This document shows positions 1 to 8,340 of a stretch of 42,658 nt of DNA, one piece after another (within the stretch, counting starts at the first letter, position 1; every line of letters begins with the position of its first letter). Origin of the DNA: Pseudomonadota bacterium (GTDB taxonomy: Bacteria > Pseudomonadota > Gammaproteobacteria > Steroidobacterales > Steroidobacteraceae); assembly GCA_021780475.1 (NCBI GenBank), contig JAJXYR010000214.1:1-42658 (forward strand). Direction: 5' to 3'. The position numbers and the translations under genes are program-made. A model generated the notes under the pieces. It was given only the letters and a program-made list of their open reading frames with translations. It had not been told where the DNA came from and did no database searches.

Positions 1-120
1 CGGCGTCCGCCTCGGCCTGGCGGCCAAGGCGTCGAACTCGACTTGTTCGTCTGTCGGGAGTTCGAATTGAACGCGCTTGGCGCTTACGATGCGCCGTGCA
101 TTCCTCGAAACAGCTGAAGG
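1..120. other. Left edge, no gene assigned
   Basis: No complete gene is visible. A plus-strand frame is open from the window edge to a TGA at 112-114, so the end of a gene is possible, but its residues match nothing I recognise. On the minus strand this is the region downstream of tRNA-Asn. It holds a small hairpin (79-83 with 91-95, loop of 7) without a T-run. It also holds a 15-base copy (53-67, GTCGGGAGTTCGAAT) of the T-arm of the neighbouring tRNA-Asn gene, in the opposite orientation. Confidence 0.4.
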
Positions 121-195
121 TGGCTCCCCGGGAGAGATTCGAACTCCCGACCAACGGATTAACAGTCCGTCGCTCTACCACTGAGCTACCGGGGA
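121..195 (-). tRNA. tRNA-Asn (anticodon GTT)
   Basis: Read on the minus strand this is a complete cloverleaf of 75 bases with the 3' CCA encoded (121-123). The acceptor stem pairs TCCCCGG with CCGGGGA. The anticodon stem ACGGA/TCCGT encloses the loop CTGTTAA, giving anticodon GTT for asparagine. The T-arm has the usual GTTCGAAT loop. A good promoter lies just upstream. Confidence 0.97.
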
Positions 196-212
196 ATTAT
201 TTTGAGGCGCGG

Positions 213-241
213 ATTGTCGGGAAGCTTGGTCCTTAAGTCAA
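213..241 (-). promoter_or_regulatory. Sigma-70 promoter of tRNA-Asn
   Basis: On the minus strand a -35 box TTGACT (236-241) and a -10 box GACAAT (213-218) are separated by exactly 17 bases. The -10 ends 17 bases before the tRNA 5' end, leaving a leader of roughly 10 bases. The stretch after the -10 begins CCGCGCC, a GC-rich discriminator of the kind seen at stringently controlled stable-RNA promoters. Confidence 0.7.
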
Positions 242-282
242 GGAATCAGGCGGTCGCGGGATCGTTTCGGTCGCGGGCGGGG

Positions 283-1263
283 TCACTCATGGCCGACCAC
301 GGGGTGCGGCACGTAGGGTGCCTCGAGCGTGGCGATCTCCTCGGGGGTGAGGCGCAGGGACAGCGCGGCGACCGCATCGACCAGGTGGTGCGGCTTGGAG
401 GCGCCGATGATCGGGGCGCTGACATAGGCTTTTTGCGCGACCCAGGCGAGTGCCACCTGGGCGGTCGGCACGCCGCGCGCGGCGGCGACCGCGGCCACCC
501 GTTCGACGACCCGGCGGTCGGCGTCTTCCGTGGATTCGTACAGTGTGTTCCCGTAAGGGTCGGTGTCCGTTCGGCGCGTCCGTTCCGCCCAAGGCCGGGT
601 GAGCCGGCCGCGCGCGAGCGGGCTCCACGGCAGTACGCCGATGCCCTGGTCGATGCACAGGGGCATCATTTCGCGTTCTTCCTCGCGGTACAGCAGGTTG
701 TAATGATTTTGCATCGTGACGAAGCGCGCCCAGCCGTTGCGTTCGGAGATTTGCAGGGCCTTGCAGAATTGCCAGGCGTACATGGATGAGGCGCCAAGGT
801 AGCGTGCCTTGCCGGCCTTGACGACGTCGTGCAGGGCTTCGAGCGTCTCCTCGATCGGCGTCGAGTGGTCCCAGCGGTGGATCTGGTACAGATCCACGTA
901 GTCCGTTCCGAGGCGGCGCAGACTGTCGTCGATCTGCTGCATGATCGCCTTGCGCGAAAGTCCGCGGCCGTTCGGGTCCGAGGTCATCGGGAAATAGACC
1001 TTGGTGGCGATGATGGTCTGGTCGCGGCGCGTGTAGTCCTTCAGCGCGCGGCCGAGAATCTCCTCCGAGGTGCCGTCCGAATAAACGTTGGCGGTGTCGA
1101 AGAAATTGATGCCAAGCTCGACGGCTTGCTTGATCAGCGGGCGGCTTTCCGCCTCGGGCAGAGTCCACGGATGATCGCCGCGCTCCGGTGCACCGAACGT
1201 CATGCACCCCAGGCATAGCTCAGATACTTTTACACCGGTACGTCCTAAGTTCTTGTATTTCAT
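283..1263 (-). CDS. Aldo/keto reductase, YajO-like
   Basis: A 326-residue NADPH-dependent aldo/keto reductase of the (beta/alpha)8-barrel superfamily, expected to be cytosolic and to reduce aldehyde or ketone groups. The catalytic tetrad is visible as Asp56, Tyr61, Lys88 and His129, in the contexts FFDTANVYSDG, IATKVY and YQIHRW. The N-terminus (NLGRTGVKVSELCLG) and the late PIIGASKPHHL cofactor-phosphate segment are typical of the YajO/YhdN group, and the length matches E. coli YajO (about 324). The true substrate cannot be read from sequence. It starts 36 bases after the aminotransferase stop on the same strand, so the two are probably co-transcribed. No strong ribosome-binding site precedes the ATG. 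Confidence 0.9.
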   Translation of the reverse strand: MKYKNLGRTGVKVSELCLGCMTFGAPERGDHPWTLPEAESRPLIKQAVELGINFFDTANVYSDGTSEEILGRALKDYTRRDQTIIATKVYFPMTSDPNGRGLSRKAIMQQIDDSLRRLGTDYVDLYQIHRWDHSTPIEETLEALHDVVKAGKARYLGASSMYAWQFCKALQISERNGWARFVTMQNHYNLLYREEEREMMPLCIDQGIGVLPWSPLARGRLTRPWAERTRRTDTDPYGNTLYESTEDADRRVVERVAAVAAARGVPTAQVALAWVAQKAYVSAPIIGASKPHHLVDAVAALSLRLTPEEIATLEAPYVPHPVVGHE

Positions 1264-1299
1264 GGATATTCGCCAGTCGCGGAGATCCGCGAGTTCCGC

Positions 1300-2502
1300 T
1301 CAGGCGATTTTCTCGGCGGCGCCGGCGAGTGCGCGGGCGATACGGCCGAGCGCGTCTTCCAGCGTCTTCATGCCGCAGGCGAACGAGATGCGCATGTGGC
1401 CGGGAGCGCCGAAGCCGCTGCCCGGGACGACGGCGACCCCACCCTGGACCAGCAGGAACTCGGCGAAGGCGTTGTCGTCGGCGATGCCCAGCGCGCGCAT
1501 CGCGCCTTCGACGTCCGCGAACGCATAGAACGTGCCGGCGCCCGGCCGGCAGGATATCCCGGGGATCGCGTTCAATCCGGCGACGACGAAGTCGTGGCGC
1601 GCCTTGAACGCGGCGTTCATCTCGGCCACGCAGCGTTGGTCGCCGTTCAGCGCGACCGTGGCGGCCCGTTGCGAGATGCTCGACGGATTGGATGTCGACT
1701 GGCCTTGGATCGTGGCCATCGCGGCGACCAGACTCTTCGGGCCGCCGCAGTAGCCGATGCGCCAACCGGTCATCGCATAGGCCTTGGAGACGCCGTTTAT
1801 CGTCACGGTGCGGTCGTACAGCCGCGGATTGGCCTGCGCGAAGCTCGTGAAGGGTTCGTCCGCCCAGTAAATGTGCTCGTACATTTCATCGGCGGCGATG
1901 ACGATTTGCGGGTGCTTCTCGAGCACGGCGCCGAGCGCCTGCAATTCGGCCTTCGTGTAGGCGGCGCCGGTCGGGTTGCTCGGGCTGTTCAGGAACAGGA
2001 GTTTGCTGCGGGGCGTGATCGCCGCCTCGAGTTGAGCGGGCGTGATCTTGTAGCCTTGCGCGGGCCCGGCGTAGACGCTGACCGGCACGCCGTCGGCCAG
2101 TAGCGCCATGTCGGGATAGGAGACCCAATACGGCGCGGGGATGATGCACTCGTCGCCGGCGTCGAGGAGCGCCGCGCACACGTTGAAACAGGTTTGTTTC
2201 GCGCCTGACGAAACGATGATCTGGGCGCGATCATAGTCGAGTCCGTTGTCGCGTTTGAATTTCGCGATGATCGCATCCTTCAATTCCGCCGTGCCATCGA
2301 CCGCGGTATAGCGGGTCAGACCCTTGCGAATCGCATCGACGCCCGCATCTGCGATGAATGCCGGCGTGTCGAAATCCGGCTCGCCGGCGCCCAAGCCGAT
2401 GATGTCCTTGCCCTCGGCCTTGAGTTTCGCGGCGCGGGCCGTGACGGCGAGGGTGGGGGAGGGTTTGACCTTCTGAACACGCTTCGAGAGGGAGACGGCC
2501 AA
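1300..2502 (-). CDS. Aspartate-type aminotransferase, PLP-dependent class I
   Basis: A 400-residue fold-type I aminotransferase that moves an amino group between aspartate (or another amino acid) and 2-oxoglutarate. It resembles the AspC enzymes of the Thermus/Rhizobium type (subgroup Ib) more than E. coli AspC. From the chosen start, the PLP lysine is Lys240 (NGVSKAYAMTGWRIGY). Asn176 (SPSNPTG), Asp205 and Tyr208 (AADEMYEH), and Arg248 line the cofactor site. I choose the TTG at 2502 because AAAGGA lies eight bases upstream and the protein then begins MAVSLSKRVQKVKPSPT, as homologues do. An in-frame ATG at 2589 would add 29 poorly conserved residues. It is divergent from uvrB, a pairing I recall from Pseudomonas. 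Confidence 0.9.
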   Translation of the reverse strand: MAVSLSKRVQKVKPSPTLAVTARAAKLKAEGKDIIGLGAGEPDFDTPAFIADAGVDAIRKGLTRYTAVDGTAELKDAIIAKFKRDNGLDYDRAQIIVSSGAKQTCFNVCAALLDAGDECIIPAPYWVSYPDMALLADGVPVSVYAGPAQGYKITPAQLEAAITPRSKLLFLNSPSNPTGAAYTKAELQALGAVLEKHPQIVIAADEMYEHIYWADEPFTSFAQANPRLYDRTVTINGVSKAYAMTGWRIGYCGGPKSLVAAMATIQGQSTSNPSSISQRAATVALNGDQRCVAEMNAAFKARHDFVVAGLNAIPGISCRPGAGTFYAFADVEGAMRALGIADDNAFAEFLLVQGGVAVVPGSGFGAPGHMRISFACGMKTLEDALGRIARALAGAAEKIA

Positions 2503-2600
2503 GTGTGCGTTCCTTTTGCTGTGTGGGGCGCCGGAGTGTACGAAAATTGACCGTTCTACGCCAGCGCCGCGGGGCGCGGTGAGCGTCATTCTGAGTTAAC

Positions 2601-4616
2601 ATGATCGACGAGACTATGAGCTTCGAACTTAACGCCGAATACCTGCCCGCGGGCGATCAGCCCCAGGCGATCGATGCACTGGTCGACGGTCTGCAGACCG
2701 GACTTGCGCATCAGACGCTGCTTGGCGTGACCGGGTCGGGCAAGACCTACACGATCGCCAACGTGATCCAGCGGGTCCAGCGGCCAACCTTGGTGCTCGC
2801 GCACAACAAGACCCTCGCCGCCCAGCTGTACGGGGAATTCAAGAGCTTCTTCCCGGAGAACGCCGTCGAGTATTTCGTGTCGTACTACGACTATTACCAG
2901 CCCGAGGCTTACGTGCCGGCCTCGGACACGTTCATCGAGAAGGATGCCTCGATCAATGAACACATCGAGCAGATGCGCCTGTCGGCGACGAAGGCGCTGC
3001 TCGAGCGGCCGGATGCGATCATCGTCGCGACCGTGTCGGCGATCTACGGCCTCGGAGACCCGGTCGCTTATCTGAGCATGGTGCTGCACATTTCCCGCGG
3101 TGACCGGCTGGACCAGAGAAAGCTGTTGCGGCGGCTCGCGGACATGCAGTACACGCGCAACGAGATGGATTTGCAGCAGGGCACGTACCGGGTTCGCGGC
3201 GACGTCATCGACATCTTCCCGGCCGAGTCGGAGCGCGATGCCGTGCGCGTGGAGCTCTTCGACGACGAGGTCGAGAATCTCAGCTTGTTCGACCCGCTGA
3301 CCGGCGAGGTCGTGCGCCGGATGCCGCGCCTGACGATCTATCCGTCGACGCACTACGTGACGCCGAAGGAGCGCATCCACAAGGCGGTCGAGGAAATACG
3401 CGGTGAGTTGCGCCAGCGGCTGCTCGAACTGCACGCCGCCGGCAAGCTGGTCGAGGCGCAGCGTTTGCAGCAGCGGACGACGTTCGACCTGGAGATGATG
3501 AACGAGGTCGGTTATTGCGCCGGCATCGAGAATTACTCGCGCTATCTGTCCGGCCGGGAGGCGGGGGAACCGCCGCCGTGTCTGTTCGACTACCTGCCGG
3601 CGAACGCGCTGCTGGTGATCGACGAGAGCCATCAGACGATTCCGCAGCTCGGTGCGATGTACAAGGGCGACCGGTCGCGCAAGGAAACGCTGGTCGAGTA
3701 CGGATTCCGGCTGCCTTCGGCGCTCGACAACCGGCCGTTGCGCTTCGAGGAGTTCGAGAAAGCCTCGCCGCAGGCGATCTACGTATCGGCCACGCCTTCG
3801 GCATACGAGAAGCGGGTCTCCGGTCAGGTCGTCGAACAAGTGGTCCGTCCGACGGGTCTCGTGGATCCGGTGGTCGAAATCCGGCCGGTGCAGGCGCAGG
3901 TGGATGACCTGCTGTCGGAGATCCGGCTGCGCACGCAGCGCAACGAGCGCGTGCTGGTGACGACGTTGACGAAGCGGATGGCCGAGGATTTGACCGAATA
4001 TCTCAACGAGCATGGCGTCAAGGTGCGTTACCTGCACTCGGACATCGAGACCGTCGAACGATCCGAGATCATCCGCGATTTGCGGCTGGGCAGGTTCGAC
4101 GTGATCGTCGGCATCAACCTGCTGCGCGAAGGCCTCGACATGCCCGAAGTCTCGCTGGTGGCGATCCTCGACGCGGACAAGGAGGGGTTCCTGCGCTCGG
4201 AAGGTTCGCTGATCCAGACGATAGGCCGTGCGGCGCGCAACATCGGCGGCCGGGCGATTCTGTACGCCGACCGGCGCACCGGTTCGATCGAACGGGCCCT
4301 TGCCGAAACCGACAGGCGCCGCAACCGGCAGTTGGAATACAACCTAGAGCACGGCATCACACCCCGCGGAATCGTCAAGGCGGTCGGCGACGCGATGGAA
4401 GGGGCGCGCAGCGTGCAGGAGCGGGAAGGCGCCGCGTCCGCCGCGACCGGGACCGCGCTCGCGCCGGAGCAGGCGGCGAAGAAGATCAAGAAGCTCGAGG
4501 CGGAGATGCTGCGGCTCGCGCGCAATCTCGAGTTCGAGGCGGCGGCGCGTCTGCGCGATGAGATCCACGTGTTGCGGCAGGCCGCCTTCGGCGTTCCGGA
4601 CAAGCTCGTCGGGTAA
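2601..4616 (+). CDS. uvrB: UvrABC excinuclease subunit B
   Basis: A 671-residue DNA damage-binding helicase-like subunit of nucleotide excision repair (E. coli UvrB is 673). UvrA loads it, and it verifies the lesion and recruits UvrC. The Walker A motif GVTGSGKT is at residues 42-49. The aromatic beta-hairpin [12 protein letters not shown] that clamps one strand follows. The DESH Walker B motif, the helicase motif with TIGRAARN and the C-terminal UVR motif (about residues 630-660, the UvrC-binding coiled coil) are all present. The start could be the ATG at 2601 or the in-frame ATG at 2616; neither has a convincing ribosome-binding site. No LexA box of the CTGT-N8-ACAG form is visible in the 98 bases shared with the divergent aminotransferase. 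Confidence 0.97.
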   Translation: MIDETMSFELNAEYLPAGDQPQAIDALVDGLQTGLAHQTLLGVTGSGKTYTIANVIQRVQRPTLVLAHNKTLAAQLYGEFKSFFPENAVEYFVSYYDYYQPEAYVPASDTFIEKDASINEHIEQMRLSATKALLERPDAIIVATVSAIYGLGDPVAYLSMVLHISRGDRLDQRKLLRRLADMQYTRNEMDLQQGTYRVRGDVIDIFPAESERDAVRVELFDDEVENLSLFDPLTGEVVRRMPRLTIYPSTHYVTPKERIHKAVEEIRGELRQRLLELHAAGKLVEAQRLQQRTTFDLEMMNEVGYCAGIENYSRYLSGREAGEPPPCLFDYLPANALLVIDESHQTIPQLGAMYKGDRSRKETLVEYGFRLPSALDNRPLRFEEFEKASPQAIYVSATPSAYEKRVSGQVVEQVVRPTGLVDPVVEIRPVQAQVDDLLSEIRLRTQRNERVLVTTLTKRMAEDLTEYLNEHGVKVRYLHSDIETVERSEIIRDLRLGRFDVIVGINLLREGLDMPEVSLVAILDADKEGFLRSEGSLIQTIGRAARNIGGRAILYADRRTGSIERALAETDRRRNRQLEYNLEHGITPRGIVKAVGDAMEGARSVQEREGAASAATGTALAPEQAAKKIKKLEAEMLRLARNLEFEAAARLRDEIHVLRQAAFGVPDKLVG

Positions 4617-4626
4617 GGTGACGACG

Positions 4627-5334
4627 GTGCAGAACCAACAGGGACACGACATCGACAATGAGGATCCGGACCGGACGGAATCCCTGCCGGTACTCGACGA
4701 CGCCGCGGTCGACCCTGATGTTGCCGACGATGCCGTGCCTCTGCCCCCGGACGACCACCTGGCAGGCGCATTCTCGGCGCTGAAGTCGGAACTCGAGGCC
4801 CTGCGCGCGAGCGCCGACATCGAGCGCGCCCGCGCTGACCGGCTCGCACAGGAGCAGGCCTTTCTGCGCGAGGAGTTGACGGCGCGCGACGAGTTGATCG
4901 CGCAGCTGCGCGGCGCGCTGGCGGCCCGCCACGCGCAGCTGCCCGTCGAAGACCCGCGACGTTGGGAAGCGGACTTGGCGCAGCGGCGTGCGTCCACCGC
5001 CTCCGTGGACGCCGCGCCGGGCGCGGCCCGGTGGGAATTGGTGCGCCTGGACCTCGGCGAAACGCCGGCCACCGTGCTCGGCAGCCGCACGCGGCTCGGC
5101 CGGGCGACCGGTTGCGAACTCCACATCGACTCGCCGTCCGTCAGCCGCTACCACGCCCTGGTGGTGGTGGATGCGGACGGAGCGGTCATCGAAGATCTCA
5201 ACAGCACCAACGGAATCTACGTGAACGGCCGCAAGATCATGCGCGAGCGCTTGCGTGACGGTGATTCGGTGACGGTGGGCGAGGCGAAATTTCGGGTTTC
5301 CGGCGGCGTCGCGACGGGGGCCAAGGCACCGTAG
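4627..5334 (+). CDS. Coiled-coil FHA-domain protein
   Basis: A 235-residue protein of unknown role with an acidic N-terminus (about 1-45), a charged coiled coil (about 48-103, with SALKSELEALR and FLREELTARDEL) and a C-terminal FHA domain (about 140-225). The phosphothreonine-binding residues are there: GR at 158-159, Ser171-x-x-Arg174-x-His176, and STNG ending in Asn195-Gly196. It should therefore bind a phosphothreonine partner, presumably through a Ser/Thr kinase; one is encoded at 29061-30323 but no link is shown. No signal peptide or membrane segment is seen. The GTG at 4627 is chosen because AAGGTGA lies five bases upstream; a GTG at 4618 would add three residues. It follows uvrB by 10 bases and is probably co-transcribed. 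Confidence 0.8.
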   Translation: MQNQQGHDIDNEDPDRTESLPVLDDAAVDPDVADDAVPLPPDDHLAGAFSALKSELEALRASADIERARADRLAQEQAFLREELTARDELIAQLRGALAARHAQLPVEDPRRWEADLAQRRASTASVDAAPGAARWELVRLDLGETPATVLGSRTRLGRATGCELHIDSPSVSRYHALVVVDADGAVIEDLNSTNGIYVNGRKIMRERLRDGDSVTVGEAKFRVSGGVATGAKAP

Positions 5335-5381
5335 GCGAACCAGGGTCGCCGTCCGCGCGTGGCCGAGTTCGCATCTTGCCC

Positions 5382-5410
5382 TTTCCCGGCGCGCCCGAAT
5401 CCGGTATCTT
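5382..5410 (+). promoter_or_regulatory. Probable promoter of tRNA-Val
   Basis: TTTCCC (5382-5387) and TATCTT (5405-5410) are 17 bases apart. The -10 ends 13 bases before the tRNA and is followed by a GC-rich discriminator (TCGCGCCC). The -10 matches four of six consensus positions and the -35 only three, so this rests mainly on position. Confidence 0.4.
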
Positions 5411-5423
5411 TCGCGCCCTCCCT

Positions 5424-5498
5424 GCGCGCTTAGCTCAGCGGTAGAGCATCACCTTGACATGGTGGGGGTCAGTGGTTCGATCCCACTAGCGCGCACCA
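5424..5498 (+). tRNA. tRNA-Val (anticodon GAC)
   Basis: A complete 75-base cloverleaf with encoded CCA (5496-5498). Acceptor stem GCGCGCT pairs with AGCGCGC, followed by discriminator A. The anticodon stem TCACC/GGTGG holds the loop TTGACAT, giving GAC for valine. It lies 67 bases upstream of thrS, so read-through transcription into thrS is possible. Confidence 0.97.
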
Positions 5499-5517
5499 CC
5501 CCTTTTGTGAAGCAGTG

Positions 5518-5549
5518 AAGGGCGCCGGTCCCGAAAGCCCGGCGCCCTT
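5518..5549 (+). terminator. Strong hairpin between tRNA-Val and thrS
   Basis: An 11-base-pair perfect stem (5518-5528 with 5539-5549), rich in G and C, with a 10-base loop. Only three T residues close the 3' side, so it is either a weak intrinsic terminator for the tRNA transcript, an attenuator, or a processing or stability element. It ends 16 bases before the thrS ATG and does not cover the ribosome-binding region in the form drawn here. Confidence 0.55.
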
Positions 5550-5565
5550 TGGTAAACTGGGCCTT

Positions 5566-7518
5566 ATGCCGCAAATCACACTACCCGACGGAACTCGAAA
5601 GCCGTTCGCTCACGACGTCACGGTCGGCGAGATCGCCGCCGCGATCGGCCCGGGGCTCGCCAAGGCGGCGCTGGCCGGACGCGTCGACGGACAGCTGGTC
5701 GATCTGTCGTACCGCGTCGCGGCCGATGCGGCGGTGAGCATAGTCACCGACAAGGACCCGGTCGGTCTGGAGGTCATCCGCCATTCGACGGCGCATCTGC
5801 TCGCCAACGCGGTGCAGGAGCTGTTTCCGGACGCGCAGGTGACGATCGGCCCGGTCATCGAGGATGGCTTTTACTACGATTTCGCTTACAAGCGGCCGTT
5901 CTCCACCGACGATCTGGCCGCCATCGAAAAGCGGATGACGGAGATCGCCGAGAAGGATCTGCCGGTACGCCGCCGGCTCATGGACCGCGACGAGGCCGTG
6001 CGCCATTTCGAGGGCCTCGGCGAACACTACAAGGCTGAGATCATCGCCTCCATTCCGAGCGCCGAGCCGATCAGCCTGTACGGCCAGGGCGGCTGGGAGG
6101 ACCTGTGCCGCGGCCCCCACGTGCCGTCCACCGGCAGGCTCAAGGCATTCAAATTGACCAAGGTGGCGGGCGCGTACTGGCGCGGCGATTCGCGCAACGA
6201 AATGCTGCAGCGGATCTACGGCACCGCGTGGGCGACACCTGCGCAGCTCAAGGAATATCTGACGCGGCTCGAGGAGGCGGAAAAACGCGATCACCGGCGT
6301 ATCGGCAAGGAATTGGATTTGTTCCACCTGCAGGAGGAGGCTCCGGGCGCGGTGTTCTGGCACCCGAAGGGCTGGACCCTGTTCCAGTCCTTGATCTCCT
6401 ACATGCGCGAACGGCAGACGGCGGCCGGATATGTCGAAATCAACACGCCGGAGATCATGGATCGGGAGCTGTGGGTCCAGTCCGGTCACGTCGAGAAATT
6501 CGGCGAGAACATGTTCATGACGAAAACGCCCGACGAGCGGGTGTTTGCGATCAAGCCGATGAACTGCCCCGGGCACGTTCAAGTGTTCAATCAGGGATTG
6601 CGCAGCTATCGCGAACTGCCGCTGCGGTTTGCCGAGTTCGGGAAGGTGCATCGCTATGAACCGTCGGGCGCACTGCACGGCCTGATGCGTGTGCGCGCCT
6701 TCACCCAGGACGACGCGCACATCTTCTGCACCACCGAGCAGATCACCGCGGAGTCGGTCAAGGTGACCGAGCTGATACTCGGTATTTATCGGGATTTCGG
6801 CTTCACCGACGTGCGGATCAAGTTCTCGGACCGGCCCGCCAAGCGCGTGGGTTCCGATGAAATCTGGGACAAGGCCGAGTCGGCGCTGCGTCACGCCGCC
6901 GCCGCGGCCGGGATCGAGACGTCGCTGAATCCGGGTGAGGGGGCGTTCTACGGACCGAAACTCGAGTTCGTGTTACGCGACGCGATCGGCCGTGATTGGC
7001 AATGCGGCACGCTACAGGTGGACCTGAACCTGCCGGCGCGGCTGGGCGCACATTTCGTCGGCGAGGATGGCCAAAAGCACACGCCGGTCATGCTGCACCG
7101 TGCCATGTTCGGTTCCCTGGAGCGGTTTACCGGGATTTTGCTCGAACATCATGCCGGTCGGCTGCCCGTTTGGTTGGCGCCGGTACATGCCGTGGTCATG
7201 GGAATTACCGACAGACAAGAGAAATATTGCACGGAAGTCGCGGAAAACCTGAAAAATCAGGGGCTTCGAGTTGAATTGGACTTGAGGAACGAGAAAGTAG
7301 GCTTTAAAATCCGCGAGCACACTCTTAAGCGCGTCCCTTACCTCTTGGTCGCAGGCGATCGGGAAGTGGAGGGGCGCTCCCTGGCCGTGCGCACGCGAAG
7401 TGGCAAAGACTTGGGTGTCATCGAGCTCGGCGAGCTCGGTACCTGGCTTGCCGAGGAAGTCGCGAGCCGCGGCCGTATTGTTTTGGAGGATCGCGTATCG
7501 CAACGTCGAAGCGCATAA
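5566..7518 (+). CDS. thrS: Threonyl-tRNA synthetase
   Basis: A 650-residue class II synthetase that charges tRNA-Thr in the cytosol (E. coli ThrS is 642). Order: TGS domain (about 1-62), editing domain that clears mischarged Ser-tRNA-Thr (about 63-225), catalytic core, and the C-terminal anticodon-binding domain (from about 535). With the start at 5566 (MPQITLPDG) the zinc ligands fall at Cys334, His385 and His511, the same numbers as in the E. coli enzyme, which supports this start over an in-frame ATG at 5515 inside the upstream hairpin. The stop overlaps infC by 22 bases. The last 290 bases are richer in A/T than the rest and carry a promoter-like sequence for infC. Confidence 0.97.
   Translation: MPQITLPDGTRKPFAHDVTVGEIAAAIGPGLAKAALAGRVDGQLVDLSYRVAADAAVSIVTDKDPVGLEVIRHSTAHLLANAVQELFPDAQVTIGPVIEDGFYYDFAYKRPFSTDDLAAIEKRMTEIAEKDLPVRRRLMDRDEAVRHFEGLGEHYKAEIIASIPSAEPISLYGQGGWEDLCRGPHVPSTGRLKAFKLTKVAGAYWRGDSRNEMLQRIYGTAWATPAQLKEYLTRLEEAEKRDHRRIGKELDLFHLQEEAPGAVFWHPKGWTLFQSLISYMRERQTAAGYVEINTPEIMDRELWVQSGHVEKFGENMFMTKTPDERVFAIKPMNCPGHVQVFNQGLRSYRELPLRFAEFGKVHRYEPSGALHGLMRVRAFTQDDAHIFCTTEQITAESVKVTELILGIYRDFGFTDVRIKFSDRPAKRVGSDEIWDKAESALRHAAAAAGIETSLNPGEGAFYGPKLEFVLRDAIGRDWQCGTLQVDLNLPARLGAHFVGEDGQKHTPVMLHRAMFGSLERFTGILLEHHAGRLPVWLAPVHAVVMGITDRQEKYCTEVAENLKNQGLRVELDLRNEKVGFKIREHTLKRVPYLLVAGDREVEGRSLAVRTRSGKDLGVIELGELGTWLAEEVASRGRIVLEDRVSQRRSA
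7282..7310 (+). promoter_or_regulatory. Candidate internal promoter for infC-rpmI-rplT
   Basis: TTGAGG (7282-7287), a 17-base spacer and TAAAAT (7305-7310) lie inside the 3' part of thrS, about 185 bases upstream of the infC start. The boxes match four and five of six consensus positions. E. coli likewise drives infC, rpmI and rplT from promoters inside thrS, so position and sequence agree. Local base composition is also unusually A-rich for this genome. Confidence 0.5.
7485..7499 (+). promoter_or_regulatory. infC ribosome-binding site with ATC start codon
   Basis: GGAGGA (7485-7490) is followed after six bases by ATC (7497-7499), in the infC frame. No ATG, GTG or TTG exists in this frame before the conserved IF-3 sequence begins; the first ordinary start (GTG 7548) would remove conserved residues. 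E. coli infC uses ATT, which lets IF-3 repress its own translation, so ATC here is the likely equivalent. Confidence 0.8.
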
Positions 7519-8015
7519 AGCGCAATGAGGAAATCACGGCCCCGTCCGTGCGGGTAATCGCAGCGGATGGTAGTCAAGCGGGGGTCATGTCGAGAGCGGA
7601 AGCGCTGCAGATGGCCAGTTCGCAGACCCTGGACCTCGTGGAAGTTTCGCCGATGGCGGAGCCGCCGGTGGTCCGGGTCATGGATTTCGGCAAGTTCCTG
7701 TTCGAACAGAACAAGAAGGCGCACGCGGCGAAACGCAAGCAGAAGCAGATACAAGTAAAGGAAATCAAGTTTCGTCCCGGGACGGAAGAGGCGGATTACC
7801 AGGTCAAACTGCGTAACATCATCCGCTTCCTGACCGAGGGTGATAAGGCCAAGGTGACACTGCGTTACCGTGGCCGTGAGCTCGTACACCAGGACATCGG
7901 CCGCAAGCTGTTGACCAGGATCTCTGAGGATCTCGCCCCGTATTCAGTGGTGGAACAGACGCCGCTGATGGAGGGCAAGCAGATGATCATGGTGTTCGGG
8001 CCCAAAAAGAAGTGA
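7497..8015 (+). CDS. infC: Translation initiation factor IF-3
   Basis: A 172-residue factor that binds the 30S subunit, prevents premature 50S joining and proofreads the start codon and initiator tRNA. The N-domain carries the conserved [12 protein letters not shown] segment. The C-domain carries [21 protein letters not shown], the usual signature, and the protein ends [11 protein letters not shown]. coli IF-3 is 180 residues. The start is the rare codon ATC at 7497, preceded by GGAGGA at good spacing and overlapping the end of thrS by 22 bases. IF-3 discriminates against such codons, so autoregulation is expected. Annotation pipelines that require ATG/GTG/TTG would truncate the gene to 7548. 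Confidence 0.95.
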   Translation: MATSKRIKRNEEITAPSVRVIAADGSQAGVMSRAEALQMASSQTLDLVEVSPMAEPPVVRVMDFGKFLFEQNKKAHAAKRKQKQIQVKEIKFRPGTEEADYQVKLRNIIRFLTEGDKAKVTLRYRGRELVHQDIGRKLLTRISEDLAPYSVVEQTPLMEGKQMIMVFGPKKK

Positions 8016-8054
8016 GCGGCGGGCCTTGACCGGCCTTCCACCCCGCCTGTAGCG

Positions 8055-8088
8055 GCGCCGTCCGGCACGAATCGTTGCCGGTTGGCGC
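8055..8088 (+). promoter_or_regulatory. Hairpin in the infC-rpmI spacer
   Basis: Two nested stems face each other: 8055-8059 with 8084-8088 (plus a G-T pair) and 8062-8067 (CCGGCA) with 8076-8081 (TGCCGG), closing an 8-base loop. There is no T-run, so it is not a standard terminator. It sits 37 bases before the rpmI ATG, the place where L20 represses the rpmI-rplT message in E. coli. A role as an L20 operator is inference. Confidence 0.45.
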
Positions 8089-8125
8089 TTGTGATCAGGG
8101 CCAGAAAATTTGAGGAGTCTTAACC

Positions 8126-8320
8126 ATGCCCAAGATGAAAACCAACAGGGCTGCGGCGAAGCGTTTCCGAAAAACGGCGAACGGCTTCAAACGCGGCCAG
8201 TCCCATCGGCGTCATATTCTGACCAAGAAGCCGAGCAAGCGTAAACGGCAGCTGCGCCGCGAGATGCAGGTGCATGAAACCGACACGGGTCGGATCAAGC
8301 AATTGCTGCCGTACGCCTGA
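8126..8320 (+). CDS. rpmI: 50S ribosomal protein L35
   Basis: A 64-residue, very basic large-subunit protein (E. coli L35 is 65). It begins [17 protein letters not shown] and carries the conserved [10 protein letters not shown] and KRKRQLRR blocks that contact 23S rRNA. A clear GAGGAG ribosome-binding site precedes the ATG. rplT follows after 20 bases, so the two are co-transcribed and probably co-regulated by L20. Confidence 0.97.
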   Translation: MPKMKTNRAAAKRFRKTANGFKRGQSHRRHILTKKPSKRKRQLRREMQVHETDTGRIKQLLPYA

Positions 8321-8340
8321 AGCAATAGGAGAAACAGAAT

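Noticed and set aside
2503-2600. LexA (SOS) box before uvrB
   Set aside because: A CTGT is present near 2519 but no ACAG at the right distance; no palindrome was found.
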